Positions 1 to 11,649 of a stretch of 64,000 nt of DNA are shown piece by piece. The stretch covers positions 1 through 64,000 of the forward strand of contig DAOTYH010000080.1 of NCBI GenBank assembly GCA_034435015.1, given 5' to 3'. The position numbers and the translations under genes are program-made. The stretch is from DAOTYH01 sp034435015 (lineage in GTDB: Bacteria; Chloroflexota; Anaerolineae; Aggregatilineales; UBA3940). The notes below the pieces were generated by a model. The model ran no database searches, was not told the DNA's origin, and worked only from the letters and a program-made list of their open reading frames with translations. Within the stretch, counting starts at the first letter, position 1. Each line of letters opens with the position of its first letter.

Positions 1-38
1 GCAGGCCAACTTCATTCCCCGGCCTGCGGGCCTTTTTT
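1..38 (+). terminator. Rho-independent terminator, left half cut by window edge
   Basis: Arms 1-7 (gcaggcc) and 21-27 (ggcctgc) are exact inverted repeats. The right arm continues as gggc before a run of six T at 33-38, so the left arm probably began before the window. It would end a plus-strand gene to the left. Confidence 0.7.
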
Positions 39-76
39 CTTCTGGGCGAGGGGCTTAACTTAGAGTTCCTCTCAGG

Positions 77-1801
77 TTAGTTCTCTGGCGCGCCGCTGTT
101 GATCCAGTCTATGACCATCTGGAGTTCATCGGGGGAGAACTCGGCGAAGTGCCCTTCGCGCTGAAGCTGAACCAACAGACTGCCTTCAGCATCGCCAGGG
201 ACAATCACCGGCCCGCTGGAGCCGCCGGTCATCATCGCGTTGTAGGTCTCTAGTACAAGGCCGCCGGTAGCTATAGACTGGCTGTGGCAGGTAATACAGC
301 GTTGCTGGAACAGCGCGCCAATCTGCCCGCTGAAAGTCAGACTGCCAGCGCCGACCGGCTGTCCTGTTGCTTCAGGAGTGGGCGAGGGCGGCATTTGCTG
401 AGCTAACAGGTCGGCAAGACCCGGCGCATCAAGGCCCGCGAATTGCCAGACCGTGCCGTGGCAGGCTGAGTTAGAGCAGAAAGATGAATTCTCCGTGCCG
501 CCGGGGTTACTCACCGTGTGGCAGGCCTGACAAGTCTGATCGAAAGCATCACGGTGTTGAACGATCCACAAGGTGCTGAAGTGTGACTCGGGTTGAGCGC
601 CAGTCGCAAGCGGCAATACCGGCTCAATGACCCCCGGCTCCTGTACCTGAGGGATCGAGTGGCATAGGTTGCACTCCAAACGGATGATATCTCCATTGTT
701 GTTGACGTGCTGACCATCATGACAGCGCCAGCAACCGGGCCAGTCGGTATGGCCGATGTTGTTAGGATGGGTTGTCCAATCTAGTTGCTGTTCCCGGAAG
801 ACCGTCTCGGAGTAGATAGTCAGCAAAAGCTCGACCGCTTGCTCTACGCTGGCTTGGTTTTCAGCGTAATACTCAGGGTACTCGCGGGCGTAGTACTCTG
901 CCAGCCCGCGGATTGCCCCTTGAGCTTCCTCGTCGGCAGCATACTCCGCACTCAACACGCGGACGGCCTCCCGGCGGATATAGGGAATGCTGGAATCGAT
1001 CTGTTGCCTGAACAGAGCTTGATCAACAGCCTGCTCTGGAGGGAGAATATTGTGTGTGATACGGTTATGGCAGGTGATACAATCCATCCGCACCTGCTCC
1101 ATCCCTGCCAATTCTTCAGGGGATAAAGTAGAGTTGAGAGCCATGTAGATAGTTTCCTGTCCATCGGGGCCGACTACCCGCACATAGGGGATTTCCTGCT
1201 CTAGGTCATCGAGGGCCACAAACCAGACCTCGTTTTCTACATGCCAGTGGATGCCCCGTCCTAGCCCCTCGCGCCTTGTGCCGCCCCCTGTGCGCAGTGC
1301 CAGATAGGTTGAGATACGGGTATTGCTCTCATCCTCCAGATAGCTGACAATCTGCCGAAGGGAATCATCGGAAAACTTGGTAGGGAAGTGGCAGCGCTCG
1401 CATGTCTCACGGGCGGGCCGGAGTTGCTCGGCGAAGATAGGGTACTCATAGGTACGAAAGAGGGTGGCAACCACGTGTTGGAAATCTCCCGCCTTACGCG
1501 AGATACGTGTAGCAATGAAGCCGCGCCCAATGTGGCAGTCTACACAATCCACGCGTGCGTGAGGAGAAACTTGATAAGCAGTGTATTCTGGTGGCATAGT
1601 ATGGCAAGTGGTGCCGCAGAAGACAGGGGAGTTAGTGTAGTCCCAAGCATACGAGCCTGCCAGAAAGAACAACAATGTCACCATGCCCAACAACAGATAG
1701 GGGGCTAGACGGCGCCATGTCGAAGCTCCAGCGGGCGGCAAGAAGAAGTGACGTAAGCCCTCCCCTAGCCGTGCGAACGCTCCCGATTTCTGAGATGACA
1801 T
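77..1801 (-). CDS. Membrane-anchored multihaem cytochrome c (NapC/NirT-type N-terminus)
   Basis: 574 aa. One membrane segment (about residues 33-51) is followed at once by CGTTCHTM (C62), the first haem site of the NapC/NirT/NrfH group, then CVDCH, CERCH, CITCH, CWRCH, CNLCH, CQACH, CSNSACH and a last CITCH at about 502-506. That makes nine candidate haem sites. The first has CX3CH spacing and the eighth CX4CH; the rest are CX2CH. After a Pro/Thr linker the last 75 residues form a separate monohaem domain resembling the planctomycete-type cytochrome C module. The family takes electrons from the quinol pool to periplasmic partners. No partner reductase lies beside it, so the acceptor is unknown. 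A terminator from the left neighbour lies just downstream. Confidence 0.9.
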   Translation of the reverse strand: MSSQKSGAFARLGEGLRHFFLPPAGASTWRRLAPYLLLGMVTLLFFLAGSYAWDYTNSPVFCGTTCHTMPPEYTAYQVSPHARVDCVDCHIGRGFIATRISRKAGDFQHVVATLFRTYEYPIFAEQLRPARETCERCHFPTKFSDDSLRQIVSYLEDESNTRISTYLALRTGGGTRREGLGRGIHWHVENEVWFVALDDLEQEIPYVRVVGPDGQETIYMALNSTLSPEELAGMEQVRMDCITCHNRITHNILPPEQAVDQALFRQQIDSSIPYIRREAVRVLSAEYAADEEAQGAIRGLAEYYAREYPEYYAENQASVEQAVELLLTIYSETVFREQQLDWTTHPNNIGHTDWPGCWRCHDGQHVNNNGDIIRLECNLCHSIPQVQEPGVIEPVLPLATGAQPESHFSTLWIVQHRDAFDQTCQACHTVSNPGGTENSSFCSNSACHGTVWQFAGLDAPGLADLLAQQMPPSPTPEATGQPVGAGSLTFSGQIGALFQQRCITCHSQSIATGGLVLETYNAMMTGGSSGPVIVPGDAEGSLLVQLQREGHFAEFSPDELQMVIDWINSGAPEN

Positions 1802-1881
1802 TGCGTTCCCTCCATCCTGTTGGACTGAGCAGGGCCTGCCTATCGAAGCTGCTCGTCAAGCGTGTGGTTGTATTTGTCACC

Positions 1882-1910
1882 AATATAGCATGGCCACTCT
1901 AAATAGGCAA
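1882..1910 (-). promoter_or_regulatory. Candidate sigma70-type promoter for the multihaem cytochrome
   Basis: On the minus strand TTGCCT (1905-1910), 17 bp, then TATATT (1882-1887), about 80 bp before the cytochrome ATG. It matches consensus at 4/6 and 5/6. The surrounding 1802-2024 gap is AT-rich and shows nothing else clear. Confidence 0.35.
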
Positions 1911-2024
1911 AACAACCCAATTATATGGGATGAATAACCTATATCTGAGAACAAGCCTGCAAGGAAAGAGGGATTTTGAAGAGCAGGTTATCACCCAGTA
2001 CCCACACAGCAAGGAGTCTTCTCA

Positions 2025-2561
2025 ATGATAGATGGAGAGATCGAACGCCAGCTCAAACAAGTCCGTATGTTGGCTCTCGATGTAGACGGCGTGTTGACCG
2101 ATGGCGGAATCTATATGTTTGAGGATGGGACGGAGTTCCGGCGCTTTGAGATCAAAGACGGCTTGGGACTCATGCGTCTTAGGAAGGCTGGCATTCAAGT
2201 AGCGATCATCTCCACTTCGGCTGTCCGCTCGATTCTGCATCGTGCCAGACAGCTTGGCATCTCTGAAGTTCATCTGGAAGCATGGGAGAAACTGCCTGTT
2301 CTGCTTGAGATTTGTAACCGGTTGAGTATATCCCTTGAACAGGTGGCTTACATGGGGGATGATCTGATGGATTTGCCCCTGCTTGAACGAGTCGGTTTAC
2401 CCTGTGCCCCTGCTGATGCTATGGACTCGGTCAAAGCGAAAGCAAAGCTGGTGACAAAACATGCCGGCGGACATGGCGCTGTGCGTGAGCTGTGTGAACT
2501 CCTGCTGGAGCATATTCAACCCCATTCCATGGATGGAGAGGAGGAGAACATAAAGCCCTGA
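2025..2561 (+). CDS. HAD phosphatase, KdsC-like
   Basis: 178 aa, the usual size of KdsC (3-deoxy-D-manno-octulosonate-8-phosphate phosphatase) and related small C0-type HAD phosphatases. Motif I is DVDGVLTDG at about residues 18-26, where the first Asp is the nucleophile. STSAVRS serves as motif II, and the GDDLMDLPLL block binds Mg. The start has a good Shine-Dalgarno (aaggag, 2011-2016). No kdsA, kdsB or neuA homologue is nearby, so whether the substrate is KDO-8-P, a nonulosonate phosphate or another sugar phosphate is open. The family call is firm; the substrate is inference. Confidence 0.85.
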   Translation: MIDGEIERQLKQVRMLALDVDGVLTDGGIYMFEDGTEFRRFEIKDGLGLMRLRKAGIQVAIISTSAVRSILHRARQLGISEVHLEAWEKLPVLLEICNRLSISLEQVAYMGDDLMDLPLLERVGLPCAPADAMDSVKAKAKLVTKHAGGHGAVRELCELLLEHIQPHSMDGEEENIKP

Positions 2562-2668
2562 AGTCCATTCCTGTTTTACTTTGCCAACAACGGCTGTCCG
2601 CACTATTGTAGGGGCATACACCCCTCTATTCTCCCAAAGAATATTTTGCAATCAAACAAGGAGATCAC

Positions 2669-4084
2669 ATGAGCACCCTACCTGTTGATACTGAACCTCC
2701 GCGTGAGAAACTGAGTTTCTTCACCAAGCTGGCCTACGGTGTTGGGGATGTAGGCCCTGCTATAGTGGCCGCTGTCAATGGGTTCTACTTGAATGCTTTT
2801 CTCCTTAACGTAGCCGGACTGCGTCCGGTAGCGGCAGGCACTATCTTCTTGATCGTTAAGATATGGGACGCGGTGAACGATCCCATCATCGGCACGCTCA
2901 CCGACAAAACCATCAGCCGATGGGGGCGCCGCAGGCCATGGCTGTTGTTCGGGGCTATCCCCTTCGGTCTGGCTTTCTTCTTACACTGGATTGTCCCTCC
3001 GCTGTCTGATGCAGGTAAGTTCTGGTACTACCTGTTTGTTGCCCTGCTACTGGATATGGCCTTCACTGCGGTCAATGTGCCCTATACAGCATTGACCCCT
3101 GAGCTGTCACACGATTATGATGAGCGTACCAGCCTCAACTCGTATCGTTTCAGCTTCTCTATACTGGGCGGCGTAGCCGCCGCTTCCCTGCATAGTGTCA
3201 TTGTCAACCAGTTTGACAATGTTTTCACAGGGAACGCTGTCAGCGCGGCGGTCTGGGCTTTCTTTTTGATCGTCTCAAACTGGATCACTTTTGCTTTCAC
3301 CAGAGAGACGCATTTCAAGGAGAAGCGTGAAGAAGGCCCCGGATTCTTCGAGGGGCTGCGGATCGCTTTCAGCAACCGTGCGTTTATCTTCGTAACGATC
3401 ATCTATCTGCTCTCTTGGCTGGCGATCCAGTTTGTGCAGGGCAATCTATTGCTTTATGTCCAGCTATGGGTTGGTGCTGAAGCGCAATTTCCGATCCTGA
3501 TCCTCGCCATTCAGGTCTCCTCGTTTGTCTTCCTGCTGATCTGGACCCGCATCAGTGAACGGATCGGCAAGAAAAAGGTGTATTACATCGGCGCCGCCGT
3601 CTGGATCGCGGTGGCAGTGGTGCTGTTTTTTGTCCAGCCGGGGCAGGTCACCCTCTTATTTGTGCTGGCGGTGCTGGCCGCAATTGGCGTCAGTGTGGGG
3701 TATCTGATCCCCTGGAGCATGTTGCCGGATGTGGTCGAGCTTGACGAGTTAGAGACCGGCCAGCGCCGTGAAGGAATCTTCTACGGCTTCTTTGTCTTCC
3801 TGCAAAAGCTGGGGCTTTCGCTGGGGCTGGCGATCTCGAATTATGTCCTGGAGGCTACCGGCTACATCTCACCGGAGCCCGGCGGGCCGGTGCCGCCTCA
3901 GCCTGCCGCCGTGCTGACCGCGTTGCGGGTGTTTGTCAGCTTTGCACCAGCGATTATCCTGTTGGTCAGCTTTGTTGCCGTCTACCTCTACCCAATCACA
4001 CGTGAAAAGCACGCTCAGATACGCGCTGAGATACAGCGGCGTAAACTAGGAGCGACTGCTGACCAACAGGAGGCTGTCTCCTGA
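2669..4084 (+). CDS. GPH-family sugar:cation symporter (MFS, MelB-like)
   Basis: 471 aa with about twelve hydrophobic segments. The N-terminal region reads LAYGVGDVGPA, and WDAVNDPIIG followed by DKTISRWGRRRPW is the hallmark of the glycoside-pentoside-hexuronide (GPH) family, whose members import glycosides with H+ or Na+. The Shine-Dalgarno caaggag lies at 2657-2663. The stop is only 10 bp from the stop of the convergent alpha-mannosidase gene. The two may serve the same mannoside substrate, but that rests only on proximity. The preceding 107-bp gap shows no clear terminator. Confidence 0.88.
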   Translation: MSTLPVDTEPPREKLSFFTKLAYGVGDVGPAIVAAVNGFYLNAFLLNVAGLRPVAAGTIFLIVKIWDAVNDPIIGTLTDKTISRWGRRRPWLLFGAIPFGLAFFLHWIVPPLSDAGKFWYYLFVALLLDMAFTAVNVPYTALTPELSHDYDERTSLNSYRFSFSILGGVAAASLHSVIVNQFDNVFTGNAVSAAVWAFFLIVSNWITFAFTRETHFKEKREEGPGFFEGLRIAFSNRAFIFVTIIYLLSWLAIQFVQGNLLLYVQLWVGAEAQFPILILAIQVSSFVFLLIWTRISERIGKKKVYYIGAAVWIAVAVVLFFVQPGQVTLLFVLAVLAAIGVSVGYLIPWSMLPDVVELDELETGQRREGIFYGFFVFLQKLGLSLGLAISNYVLEATGYISPEPGGPVPPQPAAVLTALRVFVSFAPAIILLVSFVAVYLYPITREKHAQIRAEIQRRKLGATADQQEAVS

Positions 4085-4094
4085 CTATGGCCTT

Positions 4095-7229
<3,135 letters not shown>

Positions 7230-7268
7230 CTTGGACTCCTTTCTGCTGGCTTGACAGCGAGAGAAAGA

Positions 7269-8369
7269 CTAAGCGGGCAGGTCCATAGATAACTGGCCGC
7301 CACTGCCCCGCAATACAGCGATGATTTTTTGATCGGTGACCGGGAAGGCATATTGCTCAAGCTCATCCAGCGTGACCCATGCCCAATCGGCACATTCAAT
7401 GGGCTGAGGCTCTCCACTGATCAGGGCGCAGGCGAAAGCGTACAGCGTGATACGGAAATGGGTATAAGCATGCCGGACGGTTGCGATCTGGCGGCCTACA
7501 GCGATCTCAACCCCTAGCTCCTCGCGGATTTCACGCTTCAGGCACTCTGCCAGCGGCTCGCCCCCCTCGCGCTTGCCGCCGGGAAACTCCCATAACCCCC
7601 CTAGCATTCCCTGTAAGGGGCGTTGTGCAATCAATATACGCCCATCTTCGCGCTGGATGACAGCCGCCGTGACGTCGTAATGGGGTGTTCTGGTTCTGGC
7701 CGGTTTGACAGGACGCTCTTCTTCTACCCCTAAGCGGTGAGCCTCACACAAACTGGCGACAGGGCAAGCGGAACAGATTGGTGTTCGAGGCGTGCAGACC
7801 CGTTGCCCAAGCTCCATCAGCCCCTCATTCCAGAGGGCTGCCTTTCCTGTTGGTATGAGGCTTTCGGCGAGATGCCATAGTTGTCGGCGGGCGGAAGCTG
7901 ATGTAACGTCTTCAGCTAGGTTGAAGAGGCGCGTAAGCACCCGGATAACATTTCCATCCAGCACGGCGGTGTCCAGTCCAAAGGCAAGGCTGGCAATAGC
8001 TCCTGCCGTATAACGTCCTATGCCGGGGAGTTTCATCAGGTCGTTGGGGTGAGAAGGGAACTCTCCGCCATACAGGCGGACGACAAGGCGGGCAGTACGA
8101 TGGAGGTTGCGGGCACGGCTGTAGTAGCCCAGCCCCTCCCACGCTTTCAGCACTTCGTCCAGAGGGGCCTCAGCCAGTGCCTCGACGGTAGGGAAGCGGC
8201 TTAAGAATCGCTCGTAGTAGGGTACAACGGTGCTGACCTGTGTCTGCTGGAGCATAATCTCGGCCAGCCAGACATGGTACGGTGAGCGGTAACGCCGCCA
8301 TGGGAGGTCCTCTTTGTTGGCCTTAAACCATGCGATCAACTGGTTGTGGAGGGAAGGAATATCAGGCAT
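7269..8369 (-). CDS. mutY: A/G-specific adenine glycosylase MutY
   Basis: 366 aa. It removes adenine mispaired with 8-oxoguanine. The catalytic Glu lies in AEIMLQQTQV, the HhH is LPGIGRYTAGAIASL, and the catalytic Asp lies in VLDGNVIRV. The [4Fe-4S] motif C-x6-C-x2-C-x5-C (CTPRTPIC, SACPVASLC) is complete. The C-terminal NUDIX-like domain carries GGLWEFPGGKREGGE and REIREELG. No Shine-Dalgarno precedes the ATG; instead a -10 hexamer ends 6 bp before it, suggesting a leaderless mRNA. Confidence 0.96.
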   Translation of the reverse strand: MPDIPSLHNQLIAWFKANKEDLPWRRYRSPYHVWLAEIMLQQTQVSTVVPYYERFLSRFPTVEALAEAPLDEVLKAWEGLGYYSRARNLHRTARLVVRLYGGEFPSHPNDLMKLPGIGRYTAGAIASLAFGLDTAVLDGNVIRVLTRLFNLAEDVTSASARRQLWHLAESLIPTGKAALWNEGLMELGQRVCTPRTPICSACPVASLCEAHRLGVEEERPVKPARTRTPHYDVTAAVIQREDGRILIAQRPLQGMLGGLWEFPGGKREGGEPLAECLKREIREELGVEIAVGRQIATVRHAYTHFRITLYAFACALISGEPQPIECADWAWVTLDELEQYAFPVTDQKIIAVLRGSGGQLSMDLPA

Positions 8370-8375
8370 ATACTG

Positions 8376-8404
8376 ATCATAGCATTAGCGGATACAGGAA
8401 CCAA
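8376..8404 (-). promoter_or_regulatory. Promoter of mutY, probably leaderless
   Basis: Minus strand: TTGGTT (8399-8404), 17 bp, TATGAT (8376-8381), with TGC directly before the -10 as in extended -10 promoters. Only 6 bp separate the -10 from the mutY ATG, so transcription should begin at or next to the start codon. Confidence 0.5.
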
Positions 8405-8462
8405 TTAGGCGTCCAGCGCGTATTGATTGCTGTAGCCATCCAATACATGGAGAGATCAACCC

Positions 8463-9017
8463 ATGGAGCAACCCGTCCAGCATCACTGTCTGCCGAGGTC
8501 AGCGCGTCCATGCCCTCAATGCGGGGAGATGATCCCTCCCCCCATGTTCTGTGAGACCTGCGGTACGGACATCTCCCCCGTGCATGTCTGTGCACCCCGG
8601 CCTCTGCCCCATATCTGTCCGCCTGCTCCACCGCCGGGGCGATGTCTGGCCTGCGGTGAGCCTCTGCCTGCCCGGCGTTTTTGCACCACATGCGGGGCGG
8701 AGATTACCCCTTCACACCGGTGTAAAGCTGTGTTGTCAATTACAGTGCCTCGCCCTGATCCACTCCATATCTGCCCGGTGTTGGAAATCCAACGTTGCCA
8801 GCAGTGTGGGCAGATCATGCCAGCCCTGCGCTTCTGTGAGCAGTGTGGTATGGATATTACTCCGCCGCACATCTGCCGGCCTCCCCAGCAAGCGCATACC
8901 TGTCCGCCATACCTCACTATTCCTCGCCGCTGTCCGCACTGTGGGGAACTACTGCCAAAGCCCCAGCACTGCACTCGGTGTGGAGCAGATATTACTCCCG
9001 CTCATATATGCAGGTAA
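8463..9017 (+). CDS. Cys/His-rich protein with four tandem double-zinc units
   Basis: 184 aa, not recognised as a named family. It consists almost wholly of four units at about 7-43, 50-87, 102-138 and 145-183. Each has the pattern HxC-x(7-9)-CxxC-x9-CxxC-x7-HxC, giving eight potential ligands and so probably two zinc ions per unit. The second CxxC is always followed by G-x-[DE]-I-[ST]-P-x-H. Units are joined by Pro-rich linkers. There are no membrane segments or signal peptide. The start is set by ggagag at 8449-8454. It may bind nucleic acid or protein; the sequence does not say which. It stands alone between mutY and a membrane aminopropyltransferase-like gene. Confidence 0.8.
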   Translation: MEQPVQHHCLPRSARPCPQCGEMIPPPMFCETCGTDISPVHVCAPRPLPHICPPAPPPGRCLACGEPLPARRFCTTCGAEITPSHRCKAVLSITVPRPDPLHICPVLEIQRCQQCGQIMPALRFCEQCGMDITPPHICRPPQQAHTCPPYLTIPRRCPHCGELLPKPQHCTRCGADITPAHICR

Positions 9018-9158
9018 GATCGCCTGCTTCCTTGCAAATGCCGGTGAAGCACATTATAGTACCCCCCGTCGCCAGGACCACAACGTAAGAGTGGAAGGTC
9101 GCTATACTTGTTGTTGCTGATACCTGCCGCAACGGGCAGATGAAAGGCTTACCAGCGT

Positions 9159-10748
9159 ATGTCTCCCCAACCCCATAGATGGTTGCTGTATCTCTCGGCC
9201 TTCACAGCCGGCATGACCACAATGGCTGTCGAGTTTGCCGCCTCGCGGTTGCTGGGCAACATCTATGGAACGTCCAATATCGTATGGGGCTGTATCATTG
9301 CTATGGTGCTGGCCTACCTGACGCTCGGATATTTTATCGGAGGGCGTTGGGCTGATCGTTCTCCGCATATACCGACCTTCTATCAGCTATTGGCCTGGGC
9401 GGCGATGACCTCTGCTCTGATCCCTTTTATTGCTCGTCCGGCTCTTTGGGGGGCGGCTCAGGCCATAGCCCGCCTAGATGTTGCGGGCATAGCGCTATGG
9501 GTCCCCCTGACAATGGTGGTATTCATTGTGCCTGTCGTGCTGTTGGGGTGTGTCTCACCGTTTGTAGTACGCCTGGCCATAGATGATCCTGCCCATAGCG
9601 GCATGGTTGTCGGACGGGTTTATGCTGTTTCAACGGTAGGCAGTTTAGCAGGGACGTTTGGGGCTGTGCTGTTGACGATCCCTGCTGTCGGCACATTCCG
9701 TACCTTCCTCATCTTTGCCGGGGCGCTGATGGGACTAGCGCTGGCGGGGTTGTTTTTGGCCTCCAGACGGCGGGCGGCCTTCAGTCTCTGGATGCCTGTT
9801 GCGCTGGTTATTCTGGCTGTGCTTGGCCGGGGAGGGACGCTCAAACCGCCGCCTGACGGCCTGGTACTGCTGTACGAAACCGAGACGCCCTACAATCTGG
9901 TGCAGGTGGTTGAGACACGTCATGGGGACCGCCTGATGTTACTGAACGAGGGTATCGGGGTACATTCTGTTTATAACCCGGACAGGCCGGTGGCCTATAC
10001 CGGCGGGGTATGGGATTATTTCCTGTGCGGCCCCTACTTCAATCAGCCGCCTTACACTCCCGACAGAATCGAGCGGATTGCCATCATCGGGCTGGCTGGA
10101 GGAACAGTCGCCCAGCAGTACACGGGTGTCTACGGGCCGATCCCGATTGACGGGATTGAGATCGATCCGGGGCTGATTGAGGCAGGGCGTGAATACTTTG
10201 GTATGACCATGCCCAACCTGAACGTCATTGTTGAGGATGGCCGGGCGGGATTGTATCAGCTTGGGGGCGGCTACACGATGATCGGTATAGATGCCTACCG
10301 TGTGCCTTATATCCCTTGGCATCTGACAACAGTTGAGTTCTTCCGCGAGGTTCAATCCCATCTGGCTGAAGACGGCGTAGTCACCCTGAACGTAGGACGC
10401 ACGCCTATCAACCGTGATCTAGTCGAAGCTGTGACGGCTACCTTGTTACAGGTCTTCCCTTCCGTACATATCGTTGATCCGCCCAACACGTTCAACTCTT
10501 TTGTCATTGCCACTAATCAGCCGACCTCAGCGGAGAACCTGCTGGCTAATATCCATGCCCTGCCAGCCGACGCGCATCCTCTGTTGCGTGCCAGCCTTGA
10601 ACTGGCCTATACCAATCTCCAGCCGACTCTCTCTTCAGGCGTAGTGCTGACAGATGACCATGCTCCGGTTGAGGGGATCGTCAACGCGCTGGTGCTGGAA
10701 TATATCTTGGCCGGCCAGGCCGGCCAGATACAAATGTTGGGGCAATAG
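9159..10748 (+). CDS. Membrane-bound spermidine-synthase-like protein
   Basis: 529 aa. The N-terminal half (to about residue 225) has about seven hydrophobic helices of the type fused to SpeE-like domains. The C-terminal half has the Rossmann methyltransferase fold of spermidine synthases: AIIGLAGGTVAQQY, then DGIEIDPGLIEAGREYF, then VIVEDGRAGL. The usual catalytic DxxDP-type block is replaced by IGIDAYRVPYIPWHL, which retains one Asp. Polyamine synthesis is therefore only a possibility. Many Chloroflexota have such fusions with no tested function. The start codon has a modest aaagg upstream. Confidence 0.8.
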   Translation: MSPQPHRWLLYLSAFTAGMTTMAVEFAASRLLGNIYGTSNIVWGCIIAMVLAYLTLGYFIGGRWADRSPHIPTFYQLLAWAAMTSALIPFIARPALWGAAQAIARLDVAGIALWVPLTMVVFIVPVVLLGCVSPFVVRLAIDDPAHSGMVVGRVYAVSTVGSLAGTFGAVLLTIPAVGTFRTFLIFAGALMGLALAGLFLASRRRAAFSLWMPVALVILAVLGRGGTLKPPPDGLVLLYETETPYNLVQVVETRHGDRLMLLNEGIGVHSVYNPDRPVAYTGGVWDYFLCGPYFNQPPYTPDRIERIAIIGLAGGTVAQQYTGVYGPIPIDGIEIDPGLIEAGREYFGMTMPNLNVIVEDGRAGLYQLGGGYTMIGIDAYRVPYIPWHLTTVEFFREVQSHLAEDGVVTLNVGRTPINRDLVEAVTATLLQVFPSVHIVDPPNTFNSFVIATNQPTSAENLLANIHALPADAHPLLRASLELAYTNLQPTLSSGVVLTDDHAPVEGIVNALVLEYILAGQAGQIQMLGQ

Positions 10749-10816
10749 GAAGTTAGAAGGATACAATGTATGGCAGACTGTCTCCTGTATCTGAGTGGTA
10801 AGTGAGGGAGCTGAAT

Positions 10817-11596
10817 ATGCCGCCAAGCGGAATACGCCGCCGCGTCGCCCAGGTCCTATGGTGGGTTAGCCTGCTTATACTTGCCAGCGGCTTAGCGCTC
10901 CCCCCTTTGGGCATACCAGCGCCTTTGGGACTGCTAATCGGTACCGGCATGGTCACGCTGGGATTGAGTGCGCTGTTGGCTGGTGAGATCGTCGCAGGGC
11001 CGGAGCCACGCTCGTATACCGTGCGCGGACAAGTTGTTCGGGGGCGGCTGGATGGCCGCGTGGGGATGTGTGATCTGGAGGTGTCTGCCTGTCCAAATGA
11101 TCGGGTGGCCTCCTTACGTTTTGGGCCGTTTGGCAAGCCGGGTTTTGAGATTGTGGAGGGAGTCGCCTATCTTAGGTTGCGGAACGGCCTGTTCCGTCCT
11201 AACCTGACGCGCTGGCAGTCTGATTTGGCAGGCAATGTGTTATGGGATATTGATGTCCGTAGCTCGTTAGGCGAGGTGGCGCTTGACTTGAGCAACCTGC
11301 GCTTGGAGCGTGTGAATGCATCTACCGCTCTGGGACGTTTAAGTGTGAGATGCCCCCGGCGCGGATATGTGCAGATGCGCCTTCGTAGCTTGCTGGGAAC
11401 GATAGAATTGATCATCCCTCCTCAAGTTGGCGCGAGAGTCACTCTCAGACGTGGTCAGCTTGCCCATGTGACTCTCAATAATGAGCGGTTGCTGGCAATC
11501 GGTGGCGGGCGCTACAGCACCCCTGACTTTGATACTGCTCCCGCTCAGGTAGAGATTCGGATTGAGAGCAGTGCCGGTGACATCTTCTTGAATTAA
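10817..11596 (+). CDS. Membrane protein with N-terminal hairpin and beta-rich domain
   Basis: 259 aa, function unknown. Two hydrophobic segments (about residues 12-50) are followed by a soluble beta-rich region with repeated short strands (VRSSLGEVALDLSNLRLERVN and similar), like the C-terminal beta-helix or adhesin-like domains of LiaF/DUF4097-type proteins. That resemblance is an impression, not a firm match. The ATG at 10817 is preferred over an in-frame GTG at 10802 because gggag (10806-10810) sits 6 bp before it. It follows the spermidine-synthase-like gene by about 70 bp. Confidence 0.65.
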   Translation: MPPSGIRRRVAQVLWWVSLLILASGLALPPLGIPAPLGLLIGTGMVTLGLSALLAGEIVAGPEPRSYTVRGQVVRGRLDGRVGMCDLEVSACPNDRVASLRFGPFGKPGFEIVEGVAYLRLRNGLFRPNLTRWQSDLAGNVLWDIDVRSSLGEVALDLSNLRLERVNASTALGRLSVRCPRRGYVQMRLRSLLGTIELIIPPQVGARVTLRRGQLAHVTLNNERLLAIGGGRYSTPDFDTAPAQVEIRIESSAGDIFLN

Positions 11597-11649
11597 CAAA
11601 CTATTCTCTATTCTGTCTGTCTCTTCAAGACAGGAGCTGGAAATTTCTT

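Noticed and set aside
8516..8974. Minus-strand frame of 152 aa with Cys-rich repeats
   Set aside because: It is the mirror of the repeated plus-strand zinc gene; the plus strand has the ordered ligand pattern and a Shine-Dalgarno.
10802..10816. GTG start of the beta-rich membrane protein
   Set aside because: The Shine-Dalgarno gggag overlaps these codons and serves the ATG at 10817.
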